NCBI RefSeq assembly: GCF_000003815.2
Contig: NC_049982.1
Span: 17,366,063-17,430,062, forward strand
DNA: 64,000 bases
Origin: Branchiostoma floridae
Taxonomy: Eukaryota; Chordata; Leptocardii; Amphioxiformes; Branchiostomatidae
Reading direction: 5' to 3'
In this document: piece after piece, positions 11,485 through 41,830 of the stretch
Position numbering within the stretch: position 1 is the first letter of the stretch
Layout of the letters: every line of letters starts with the position of its first letter
The notes under the pieces: model-generated
Database searches by the model: none
Told to the model about the DNA's origin: nothing
The model's input: only the letters and a program-made list of their open reading frames with translations
Made by a program: the position numbers and the translations under genes

Positions 11485-13379
11485 TCATGCCAAACGACTC
11501 TTCTTCAACATGCTAATTGGGGCAACCTGGTAATGAAATATGGAATTTCAAAACAGAATGGCTTACAGCTTCCGGACATTGGTAAATCTAACATCCAACG
11601 TGATGTATTTAAAACTCTTCACCACAAGGTTAAATCCAACATATGAAGCATTGAGCATCAGGTCAGATGACCTTATATAAAACAGTTATGAAATGCTGGT
11701 ATGGCCTTGGCCTTGAGACTAGAGCTTTTCATCCTCTAATACCAGATCATATCTGCTTTATACAGAAGATTGTATTTAGTCATTGTCATCATTACAGAGT
11801 TTATTACATTAAAAAAATGAATTTGAATTGCATTTCTGGCTAATCAGGTATAGTAAAAGTTTTTAAAGGATTTACCTTGCTGTTTATGCTAATCTTTGCT
11901 GCTGTACTGACTGTGACAGGAATAGAGGCAGATTGGACGAAGCGGGCCACCTGCTTTCCTGTAGACAAACCATGAAATGTTGCATGATTCTCTGGTATGA
12001 AACCAATGATTTTTTAATAATTCTCTCAGAAATACATTGTACATGTGAGAAAGTGACAAAGGATACCATGGCCTCATGCAAATTAAAGATGTAGTATAAT
12101 AAGACTCAATTGTTTTCATCACCTAGTAGTTTCTGCCTCCTTTCTTTGATCTTCTTGATTTCATTACAAGTCTTGAATATGGTCCTCAGCAAGTTGGACT
12201 TGATTTTCTGCTGTTTCAAGAACAATGCATTTAAATCAGAAGCAAAGCAAAACTCTTAAATAGGAACAGGTCATCATTGGCATGCAAACTTAGTAACTTA
12301 AACTCAGTGACCTCAAACAATCATTGGAACATTTTGAGTCAATATTTGAGAGCAACATAACTGTGATTCCCTTTGCAGCTACATGTATTAATGTTACATT
12401 TAGCATGTACAGGGTACATGGTAAAAGTTTTCAAACAGTAAATGTGGGAAATGCTTACCTCTCTTTCCTTTTTGCCCTTGCGCTTTCGCTCCCCTCTTCC
12501 GGGAGAACGAGGGAACTCAAACACCTTTGATGGTGAAGGTTGATTCCCACTGGGCTGTACATTTTGAGGTTGTGAATTCCCGAATATAGACCATGGGACA
12601 ATGCTTGTATCCACAGACCCCTGTTCAGTTGTGATGTCTGCAGTCTGTAAGATGTCTTCTATTGTCCTGTCTTCATCACTGGGAATATTACAGAGGCGAG
12701 GATCAATACTGTTTCAACGTTTGCGATTTTGCATATAGATTATATGATTTAACATAACATTGATGACATTTTGCTACTGGCTGTCGTTAAATAGTTTAAC
12801 AAAAAGACTTGAATCTTGATGAAAGATTTGAGGTTGGCACTCATTGAGGTAGCCATTAATGTCAAACTTTATGTGAGAAGTGAATAAGAAAATATTAGTT
12901 TAATATTTTTGCCATCCAAATCAGATCAAGCACAGGAGAGAATTTTTCCCCCTTTGCTTTCTAGATAGTAATCAGTTTAGGAATTAGATAATGTGCAGGT
13001 CAGGCAAAACAGGTAAACGCCTGTCTGCCTGCTCATCTGTCGAACCGACAGGAGAACTATAAAGATAATGACATTCAAACCTTTCAGCAATCGAAGGTAG
13101 AGCTCCAGTCGACGGCTGATTTTTCGTCCTAAGTCCTCTGGCCTTTTTGTGCTTAGCGCTGACCCTACTTGTCACATCATTTGGAATGTCTGTATTTGAC
13201 TTTCTCGATGCAGCATCATTAGGCAGTTTCACAACGGGAAGTTCCGGACTCGATGCACAAGATGCTCCTCTTGTGGTAGTTGGGTTTCTACGGTTGCTGG
13301 GGGCTGATGGTACCTTGAACTTGAACTTCGGCTGAAACCTCGGAGCATACTTGACGTTTGAGTTCTTCATCTTTGACAA
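11485..13379 (-). CDS. Unidentified basic 278-aa protein, 5 exons
   Basis: Exons on the minus strand: 13379-13081, 12708-12459, 12252-12123, 11991-11876, 11526-11485; they total 837 nt with every junction in phase and end in TGA. I do not recognise the family. Residues 1-100 are rich in Pro, Ser, Lys and Arg (YAPRFQPKFKFKVP near the start). Residues 101-183 hold an acidic segment (PSDEDRTIEDIL) followed by a strongly basic block (GRGERKRKGKKERE) that looks like a nuclear localisation signal. Residues 184-225 form a lysine-rich helix with heptad character (FLKQQKIKSNLLRTIFK, then NEIKKIKERRQKLL). The C-terminus is APISMLKKSRLA. A small nuclear or chromosome-associated protein fits, but that is inference. 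Its start lies 279 bp from the divergent polyamine oxidase gene, with an E2F-like site between them. Confidence 0.75.
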
Positions 13380-13658
13380 AGAGCCTTTGAATAAGTGAAC
13401 GACATCAACGTCAAATTATGTTATATAAACGTTACTTGAATAAATCAAGAATTTCAAACAATTCAGGTTAGCGAAAAGAAAATGCTATCTAACGTTAATA
13501 AACATCATGAACATATCAAGTACCAACCGTCCTACGTTGCGTTGCTATATACGAGTCTCCGTCAGACGCAGACGATATTTTCACGCGTCAAGTTTGGCGC
13601 CATTTTCTGCAGACGACAAGTTCGGACTGACCTTTGACCTTACTCTACTCTAACCATC
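13380..13658. promoter_or_regulatory. Bidirectional promoter region with E2F-like site
   Basis: The 279 bp between the divergent start codons of the unidentified minus-strand gene and the first polyamine oxidase. It contains TTTGGCGC at 13593-13600, matching the E2F consensus, followed by a CCATTTT motif. No TATA box is placed sensibly. The shared promoter is inferred from geometry. Confidence 0.55.
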
Positions 13659-17451
<3,793 letters not shown>

Positions 17452-20400
17452 CTGGCCTGACTAGAGAATATAACAGGATGTGCAAATCTATGTAATCAGT
17501 TCTATGAATTACCCAACGCATGTACATCTTTTGGCAAAGTAAGCCCAAATCAATAGCAGTAATCTCCTTTGACTCGATTGAAGGAGGTTGGCAAGTTTGA
17601 TCAATAACTTGAACGGGATAGTTGGCAAATATGCAGAATCACAAAAGTTGAATGCAGTTTTTCCGCCCCCCCCCCCCCCCCCAAATCTTGTAGCAACGTT
17701 AACATCATTCCGTAATTATCTTCTGAAACATTATTCATTAAACAGTGCAGTGGCCATCATCCTGAATTTGAAGCATTGGTGCTTGCAGTGCTCCATCAAA
17801 AATGCTAGATTGATGATGAAAAATCAGTACACTCAGTGGGATGTAGGAAGCACTTTCAAGCTAGAGAGGACGACATTTAGTCGTGAGCAAATACAGCATA
17901 TTTCAGCCATCTCCCTCTCTATGCAACAGTAGTTTCAAAATCATTCCTGTGCAAAAATGTAACATTTTGAAAAAATTTCTCTCCAAAAGTGAACTATTAT
18001 GAATTTATTGTCAGCCTTTCTAGTATTTGCTTGACATCTGAAGTCATAAATATGACTATGAGGAGCCAGGATAAGGTATGGATTTTATCTAGGTAAGGCA
18101 TCAACTATGATAATGTTATGATAATAGCCATTTTGCTGGGATGATTGTTGATTTCTGGTGTTAATGTTGAAAACCCTGATGTTAAGAATTAAATCATGTA
18201 AGCAAGGAAGGTATTTTAGCTCATCAAGAACCTCCTTGGGCTCATATAACCTCCTTGATGTAAGCTGAACTGTTTACTGTCTAACATTTATAATGTATCT
18301 ATAAAATGAACAACTGGGAGAGAAATACATGTAAAAATGTATAAATAGTCTTTGCTTATTTGTATTCAATGTATTTTAACATTATACGTCTGTTCGATTA
18401 GAATTACATCAGAATGTCCCTGGGTTTATATCTTAGTAAGGAAATTATCATTCAAAAAAGTGAGATGGAATTAAACTTTTATGACAATACCTTTGTTAGT
18501 GTTGTCCTCCTGCAATATTTAACTTATAAGTAATGCACCTAAGGCCACAGCAAGTAAATTTTGTGGATGACATCCTCTCCAGACTGCATCGTTACCGACC
18601 CGCTCTAATTCAACGTTAATCGTTATCGGTATATTCTTCGTGAAGCGTTATTGGTCGTTTTAATTAACGTTATCGTTATTTGTTATCCCGAATCACCGTT
18701 AAGCGTTACCAAGAAATTCTTCGTAACCCGTTATACACATGAAGTCTAATACCAGATAGAACCCCTGAGAATGCAGGAAATGGCGTCTCAAAGGGTCCAT
18801 ATTTCAAAATTTCTCCGAGCCTCCCGGCCTTCGGCTCTGAACAGGGTAAAATATGTTGCGGAAGCGTTGCCCTCAAAAACTTTATCACTCATACAGATTT
18901 CAGTGTCAAGCTTAGTTTCGGGCAAAAAGTACTTTTAGAATGCAGAAAATGAGGTTTCTCCCTTGCGACGGCTTGCGCCTTTGGCGCTTACGACGACATT
19001 GACAAAATATAAACGTTAGGGGCGTGGGCTTTCCGGCACACAAAAAAAAAAAAACCTTTTCTCTGTAAGAAAATGTTATATCTGATTTAGCTTCGTCTTA
19101 CAGCAAAATCTGTCCTTCAAAAGGCGTTTCAGACGGTCCAGATTTTAAAGTTTCCCCGGACTTATATTGCAACGTCTCGTGCCTTCCGAGCTCGAATCGA
19201 AATGGTAAAATATGTCGGGGGCTCTGGGGGTGGAGGCCAAAGCTATAACCATGTGTAATTAGATGAAAATGTCAACATCAACCTAGCTTAGTCGGTCGGC
19301 AAAATTTGTCGAAAAATGCAGGAAATAGCATTTAAAAGGGTCTTGGTTTTAAAATTTTCCCGGGGGAGCATACCCCCGGACCCCCCTAGGATGCGTCGCG
19401 CTTTCGGCGCTCCATGTGCTGAAACAATAGTTCAATCCCTCCATAAGAAATTTGCTGCCGGCGTCTCTGTGGCGGGCCGGGAACTCTAGATCTGCCTCCG
19501 TCAATTTACAGATGTCATGGACATTGTTCTGTCACACCTTTTGCTTCTCACATGTAAAAATGTATAAATAGTCTTTGCTTATTTGTATTCAATGTATTTT
19601 AACATTATACGTCTGTTCGATTAGAATTACATCAGAATGTCCCTGGGTTTATATCTTAGTAAGGAAATTATCATTTACCGGGCCTCCTGAATTCACCGTT
19701 AAGCGTTACCAAGACCCCCCCCCCCCCCATGCAGACCCTCTTATAAGTAATGCACCTAAGGCCACAGCAAGTAAATTTTGTGGATGACATCCTCTCCAGA
19801 CTGCAAAAATAGTGCGATAGGGCAAAAAAAAACAAGATGGCTTACATTTTAAAGAATAGACACCATAAAATTGTGATGACTATTGTAAAAAGAATTAAAG
19901 GGACAAAACATGGTATCAGAGCCAACAAAGCATTCATTCATGTATTTAAGACATGTACTGGTGTGGTAAAAGTGACACTAGTGACAGTAGACTGGCATCA
20001 CCAACAAAGTTGGTAACCACTCTCATAGCTTCCATATAGGTGTCACTTTTACAACTATCCGATAAGTTTAATTTCTACGACTACAGTCCTGGGTACCTCG
20101 CAAGTGTCTCTTCTACAAGTATAATTATTAGGCCATGTCAGTCAACACAACATATTTGCTCATTTTGGTACTTTATCATCATGTTGACTATCCCTGCAGA
20201 AGAACTTGTTTTTTTCTGTTTTTTTCTGAAATCAGGCGAAATGATGTCATCCATAAAAATTACTTGCTGTGGCCTAAATTCAAGAAATAAACTCAGGAGA
20301 TTACTTCCTCTTTTGAGTTTGATGGCCACATATATTACGTTTGCATATAATATTCCATTGTGTTGTGTTTATCCAATTACCATATTTTCAATGACTTAAT

Positions 20401-20646
20401 TGACCTACCCTAGGCATTTTAAAAGGAGGCAGACAATGTGTTGAACCAAGGATGGTTGAACTTGATCTTTCTTTCCCTCTTCAGTAAATGGTTTCTTCCA
20501 TAGGGCAGAGGTCAAAGGGTCGAGGTAAATAGGTCGACTGGTTTTGAGAGGAGCAAAGTACGGACGCCAAAGTACCGTTATATCCCGGGTACTAAACCTG
20601 ATATGAATCAATTCTAGTCTCAACCTTATATGTCCGCGAGTGAACA
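17452..20646. other. Intergenic DNA between oxidase copies 1 and 2
   Basis: No coding exon is seen. It contains a run of C near 17666-17682, the duplicated/interposed repeat structure at 18327-19805 (listed separately), and from about 20520 the promoter-proximal sequence of oxidase copy 2, parts of which (ggagcaaagtac; atgtccgcgagtgaac) recur before copy 3 at 26395-26440. Confidence 0.6.
18327..19805. repeat. Duplicated flanks around a GC-rich repeat-derived insert
   Basis: A 126-bp segment at 18327-18452 recurs at 19550-19675, and a 66-bp segment at 18523-18588 recurs at 19740-19805, in the same order and orientation. The spacer is 70 bp of unique DNA in the left copy but 64 bp in the right copy, containing poly-C and a fragment (CACCGTTAAGCGTTACCAAG) also present at 18694-18713. 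Between the copies, 18589-19549 is GC-rich, repeat-like and has three or more degenerate sub-repeats (phrases such as ccttcggctc, gcgctttcggcgctcc, aaaattttcccgggg). No ORF of note. Either a transposon-mediated duplication or two haplotypes laid end to end. Confidence 0.8.
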
Positions 20647-24850
<4,204 letters not shown>

Positions 24851-26423
24851 AATGTGACGGTCTTGGAAATGCTGAAGAGATGTGTACCTATGATATACTT
24901 CTCAATATTTTGTCTAGGAATTGATTTTTTATCTCATGATAATTGTGATTTTAGGGAATCAGATATCATTTCTATCCCTTGAAATAGATAGGTTACTACA
25001 CAGCTTTATTTCTTTATCTGTTTGTGAGGTTGATTATTACCAGTAAGGGCTAGAAGGACATTTTCAAGGCTAGCAAATCACAAACTGACGTCCTCACTCT
25101 CTGGAAATATATCATATATTGTAAGACAATAGAGGGACTCACCTAAAGCTACATTCCACTGTGAACAGTGATTTTTCTCTATATTGAATTCTAGACTTTG
25201 ATGTTATAGTGAGGGGTAGAATTACAAGTGTTAGTTAAAAGAAATCAGGGAAATTAATTGTATACTGTATACGGCTTGCTTCTTCAAAGTGAAAAATCAC
25301 ATCAAATGTGATTCAGATCTGTGCATCTTGGTATATCTGTGACTACAATTGCAGTTAGGTTCTGGATTTGTTTTTCAAAGTCAATACAGGAACTGAATTG
25401 TATCATGATAATGTCTATGTTTCCAATATGAATGTGAGGAGGAACATATATTGTGCAATTGATGATCTTTTCAATATTTGTACTCAAGTCATTGTTCAAA
25501 ACCTGTGAACAAACTTGCTTTCTTACATGGTGAAGTAATTAAAAACTAACCGATTCTACCTCGCACCTTATCATGACTTGAATATAATAAATTGCAAAGG
25601 CTGTCTGGGAGAATTACAACAGATCTTGATTGTTTGCAATAAAGGAATGAGTGGATTTTCATGAAAGTTTAACCACTAGCTTCTGTGACTGTGTATGTGT
25701 GTGTGGGGGGGGGGTGTAAGTGAGAGTTGTCGATGTAGGTTAGACATCCAGGTAATAAGATACGCCAAAAAGTAGTTATTCAAGCAACTGGATATGGTTT
25801 TGGAAACGGTCAGACGTTCCAAAACCATATCCAGTTGCTTGAGTAACTACTTTTTGGCGTATGTGAGAGTTGTTTTTAAAGCTTGTCAAACAAAAACTGA
25901 ACACCCCAGTCAATCTCATTTTAGGGATCTGGCTAATTATTGACAAAAAACATAAACATAATGCTAACATACTTCGCAAATATTCCAACGTAACTCATGG
26001 CCTACATAATGCACAAGAAAAGTTTATTGTGCACCATGACTTAGTCCCTGTTGCTTTATACACCGTTCAACGCCCACACCATGTCTCAACTGCCGTGAAC
26101 CCACGTTAGTTGACCAACGTTAATATGCACAAAGTGTTGACCGAAGGGAGAAAATTGCAAATACGATGTATTGTGTTGGTTCAACTGTAATGTCCTAAAC
26201 GACTAGATTTGATAGCACGATGTGCCCATGATTGCTTGAGTCACACAAAATAATTCTGTTCATTACCCTGTTGATAGATTTTTTTATGATCAATTTTTGA
26301 GAACCAACTTGTTTCCCATCTCTCTTCAGTAAATTAATCTGTTCCATGTGAGTCTAAGGGCCATGGGTACAAAGGTTATGAGATCGACTCGTCGAGGAGC
26401 AAAGTACAAAATTGTAGTGTTAC
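24851..26423. other. 3' flank of oxidase copy 2 and intergenic DNA
   Basis: The first 80 bp match the 3' flank of copy 3 closely. The rest is AT-rich with no exons, apart from the foldback element at 25731-25862. From about 26330 it becomes the promoter-proximal region of copy 3. Confidence 0.6.
25731..25862. mobile_element. Foldback (hairpin) element, full copy
   Basis: Arms of 45 bp at 25761-25805 and 25817-25861 are inverted repeats with one mismatch around an 11-bp loop (acggtcagacg). A 30-bp lead-in (cgatgtaggttagacatcc...) precedes the left arm. The 11-mer GTGAGAGTTGT occurs immediately on both sides (25720-25730 and 25863-25873), read as a target-site duplication. A shortened copy lies at 57166-57264. 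Confidence 0.8.
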
Positions 26424-26439
26424 ATGTCCGCGAGTGAAC

Positions 26440-30317
<3,878 letters not shown>

Positions 30318-31538
30318 AATGTGACGGTCTTGGAAATGTTAAAGAGAGATGTGTAACTATGATATACTTCTCAATATTTTGTCGAGGAAAACCACACACT
30401 GACTGACACTGACTGATTATTTATCATGTTTTAATTGTTATTTTAGGGGACCACATATCATTATTTCTGTCCTTTGAGATGTTACTATAACGTTTTATTT
30501 CTTTATCTATTTCTCGTATAATGATCCTTGATAGAGATTAGATATTCAGAGCTAGAAGCACCATTTGCAAGGCAAGCGAATCAAACAAGACATCACGAAA
30601 TGACGTTCTCACTTTCTGGCAAATATACAATATCCATATCATATTGTAAGACAATAGAGGTACTCAACTAAATTTAAAGCTACATGACACTGTGAACAGT
30701 AATTTTGTCTCTATATTGAATTCAATTCTTCAAGTGCTTGACACAAGAAGGCTTTGGTCACAAAAAGATGATATGTCAGAAAGTGGTCATGATCTTACTT
30801 CTTATAATCTGCTTTGCAGACTTCACGAACTTACTTGAAAATTTGGTATTACATTTTGCAAGCAGAAGAAGTATTTGATTACAGCTGTCAGCTATAGTCT
30901 TCACATCGCCTTCTAGGATGCTCTCTCAAGCATCTCTATGCTGATTAGGCCGCTTAGTCAGTATGCTCTACATAAGACGTTATTCACATTTCTTTGCATT
31001 TATAGTTAAACTAAGTATAACAAATGTCAAGAGACTCATTGGCATCAGCAGATTTTAATACATATCCAAATGCAAATACGTGTATAGGCAAATACATGCA
31101 ATACTGCTGAAAGATACTGAAACCCACAATTGGTCACTCCTGATTGAACAATCAATATATCACAAGTTTACTCACGTTAACCATTGTTACCTAGAGAGTA
31201 AAATTTCAAGATTTATTTTGTATTTCTATTTCCTAATTTGTAGTTGACTGTACAAATTAGTGATTTCCCTTGCATCAATAAAAATTCTACATATGGTAAT
31301 GATAAAATGATAATACAGGTAGTTTATAAGTTTATAAGCTTCAATGTGTGTCCCTTGTGCTTTGACTGAGCACCCACTTTCAATAATTTTTGACTATTTT
31401 TACCCAAAATGTCTAGGTCCTACACCAAAGTGTACATGTGTACTAAAATCTGAGAGTAGGGTCAATGTAAAGAGTTTTTGACAAAAATACTATTTGATCA
31501 TTGCAGGACTTTGGGGATTTGTAACATGTTCCTTATTC
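30318..31538. other. Intergenic DNA with possible oxidase 3' end
   Basis: Between convergent oxidase copy 3 and the macro-Deltex gene. It is AT-rich without exons. The segment 31110-31300 ends with ATCAATAAAAAT and is paralogous to the relic in oxidase intron 3, so it may be a distal poly(A) site of copy 3. Confidence 0.5.
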
Positions 31539-38813
<7,275 letters not shown>

Positions 38814-39149
38814 CTTGGCCAAGTTCTGGATAACACGTTCCCTCCTTTATAATCGTTTAAGAAATCAATACCTATTGAGTAACTTTTTTATGGATGACAA
38901 CTTCATGTCTCCCTCACGCTTGGGTGGGATCTGCCCCTTACTTGATTTATTCACTAAACATGAATGGAAGTAAGCAAATATCGATCATTTCAAAGTCGTA
39001 TCCATGTTTTGATTCCGTGCTGCTGTGCTGTAGGATAAACCATAGACCACCCCACCCCACCCTACTCAATTTGCAGCTGAATTCGAACAGAATTCCCCAT
39101 TCCATTTATGCATGTTGACGCTATTTACCTTTGCCAGAATGGCTAAGGT

Positions 39150-40340
39150 TATGTTTTGAGCGTGTTTGTGTGTCTGTGTGTGTGTGTGTCTGTCAACAGC
39201 ATAACTCGAGAAGCCTTGGATGGATCCTGATGATATTTGGTAGGTGGGTAGGGGTCGGAAAAACAAAGGTCAAGTTCGATAATGGGCCCCCTAGCGGCTT
39301 GCTAAGGTACTGCAGCTGAAACTCAATTTTTGATATCTCGTGTTCTGGACATGCTGTGGTCATGATTTTTAAGTGGTAGATAGCCCTCGAGACAAAGAGT
39401 AAGTGCTGTGAGTTTGGGCCCCCTAGCGGCTTTTTTGGAACTGCAGGCGCCGGTTTCCATTCAAACTTTGGAGGAGAATAACTCGAGATAGTGTTGATGG
39501 ATCGTCATGATTTTTGGTATGTAGATAGAATGAGTGATGACTTACATAATGGAATACTAATTATGCAAATCAACAGCTAATTTGCATAATTGATGAGGAA
39601 AATTTATAAATCCACTGCATTCCATGATAGGACTTTCAAACTTGTCACATATGTAGCTGGGAAGGAGAGAAATGTCGATAGATATCAATTATGCAAATGA
39701 TGACCTCATGAGAAAATATGAACATGTTGACGCGGATCATCATGTTTTTTTGGTATGTAGGTAGCGTAAGTGAAGACCTACATAATGAGATACCAATTAT
39801 GCAAATCAACAGCTAATGTGCATAATTAAAATGAGGATATTTTATAAATTCACTACAATCCATGATAGGACTTTAAAACTTGTCACATTTGAAGCTGAGA
39901 AAGAGAGAAATGTCAATACATATTTATCATGCAAATGATGATCTCATTTGCATAATTAATGAGAAAATATGAACGTGTTGACTGATCGTCATGATTTTTG
40001 GCATGTAGATAGCCTAAGTGAAGACTTATATAATGTGATACTTATTATGCAAATTAACAGCTAATTTGCATAATTGATTAGGAAAAGTTCATAAATCCAC
40101 TGCATTCCATTATAGTACTTTCATCAAAGTTGTCACATATGTAACTGAGAAAGAGGAAAGAGAGTAACTCAGTAAGAGTGTATTTAAAGACTTTGAAAGA
40201 GAATAAGTCAAGAATGGATCAAAGGATCATCATGATTTTGGTATGCTGATAGCTTAAGTAATGCTTGATACAATTTGATATCAGTTAATTGTAACTTGGG
40301 ATCTAATTTGCATAATCAATGCCCAAATCTTATAAACCAA
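39150..40340. repeat. Tandem octamer-rich repeat, copy 3 (largest)
   Basis: Begins with two related blocks carrying 'gggccccctagcggctt' (39282 and 39417 region) and 'aactcgaga', then at least three units of about 236-248 bp whose ATTATGCAAAT motifs start near 39561, 39797 and 40045. Each unit pairs this motif with a nearby ATTTGCATAAT to form a dyad, plus a conserved 'ccactgcattccat.atagga' and 'tcgtcatgatttttgg' segment. Confidence 0.8.
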
Positions 40341-41464
40341 CTCCAAACATATAATTATAAAGAAAATGAAATGAGTAACGCATTTGTCTACAGACATCAT
40401 TCTACATAACAAACCTGGTTTATTTGGCAAAGGTATGTGTTCGTGGAACTCTAGTTTCCAATGGATTAGGGAAGGGAACTCCCTTTTCCAACTTTCCTTC
40501 AAGTTAAGTAGCACTCAATAGTGTTTTCACTGACCATAGTTTGCACTTCCTCAATCACATGGGTCTTTATAGTAGTGATACGAAGGGGGAGGGGGGAAAT
40601 AAACTGTCAAACACCAGTTATTAATGAATATGAATGCCAGTTTCACACAGAACAAGCATACGGTTTGATGCAGTTTCGTATACAATGTCAATGAGGACAA
40701 TATGACGCTACACAAACAATTCTACACAAAAAGTCATGTCCTTCCTTAAAAGACATTTTCTCATCGCAAGAACGCTTCCATGTAGTTTTCCCTTGCTTCG
40801 TAGTACGTCAACGTTAACGTTAACGTTATTAAGACACACTACAACTCACCTGCACAGGTGGTACCTGCCTTTCACTGTCGAAGTGTCAGACGTTATTCTG
40901 GACAGAGGCTCACGACGTGGTAACTGCTTGTGTGAACCTGTGTAGTCGCTGTTTCGGGTCATAAAGGTAGAAGTGTGCCGAAAGTGAAACTTAACGTGAT
41001 TCTCCTACTAGTATGTTACCTTGCTGGTTTTGTCGAGTGGAACGACTTATCACACTTGAACTTTCGGATCGTGGGAATAGTCGATTTGCTTTCAGTGCCA
41101 TTAGATAATGAAATCAAGATATAATCGATCAATTGATTCATTACGATTGTCCTAAGTACCTTAAGGTAAGACTGATACCCTCTCTTGTCCCCAAGACTGC
41201 CACAACAAGCACACAAAGGCTTGAGGAATGAACCCGGAAGTAAGGTGGTGACAAGGCAACAGGGCGGCCAGGTGAAAGGGGAAGTTCCGTGACGTCACAT
41301 CGTGTTTATGATCTGGCAGTCGACGAGTCGGGCCAGCCATTAATATTAACAACGTTGTGTTCTAGTATGTCTGGATCTCCGGGAACTATAGCACCATTGC
41401 TGACGTTTTCTCCTTCAGCAGAGCTTTAAAGATCTGTTCCCGAAACTGGCCTTAATTTGGAAAA

Positions 41465-41830
41465 TTAGAGTTCGGCGACCTCATACCTTCATGAAATATT
41501 TAGAGCTTTTGTAAATTTTATGCAAATCACCTAGTATACACATTTACATGATTTATGCATGGTGATGTTCATCCTTGACTAACATACACACATCACAAGT
41601 GTAAAATCATTAAGCGGTTTTACATTTATTGAATATACTATGCAAATTAGTTCCTCATTTGCGTATTTGGTATCTGCATATGTTCCACCAATCATAATTT
41701 ACATGTGTTACATTGTCCAGTTATTGAAAACAATGGAATTATGCCATTTCCACATTAATTATACAAATTAAGTCCTCATTTGCATAACATGTATATCATT
41801 ATGAACATCTTTGCCTAGGCTACCCGCAGG
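41465..41830. repeat. Dispersed octamer-rich repeat, copy 4
   Basis: Same head as copy 1 (gttcggcgacctcatacctt versus gttcagagacctcatacctc), followed by the phrase 'atgcatggtgatgttca' and several ATGCAAAT/ATTTGCAT motifs. Confidence 0.65.

Noticed and set aside
41161-41352. 63-codon minus-strand ORF upstream of the macro-Deltex gene
   Set aside because: No domain and no in-phase splice link to the first coding exon at 38813; may at most be 5' UTR.
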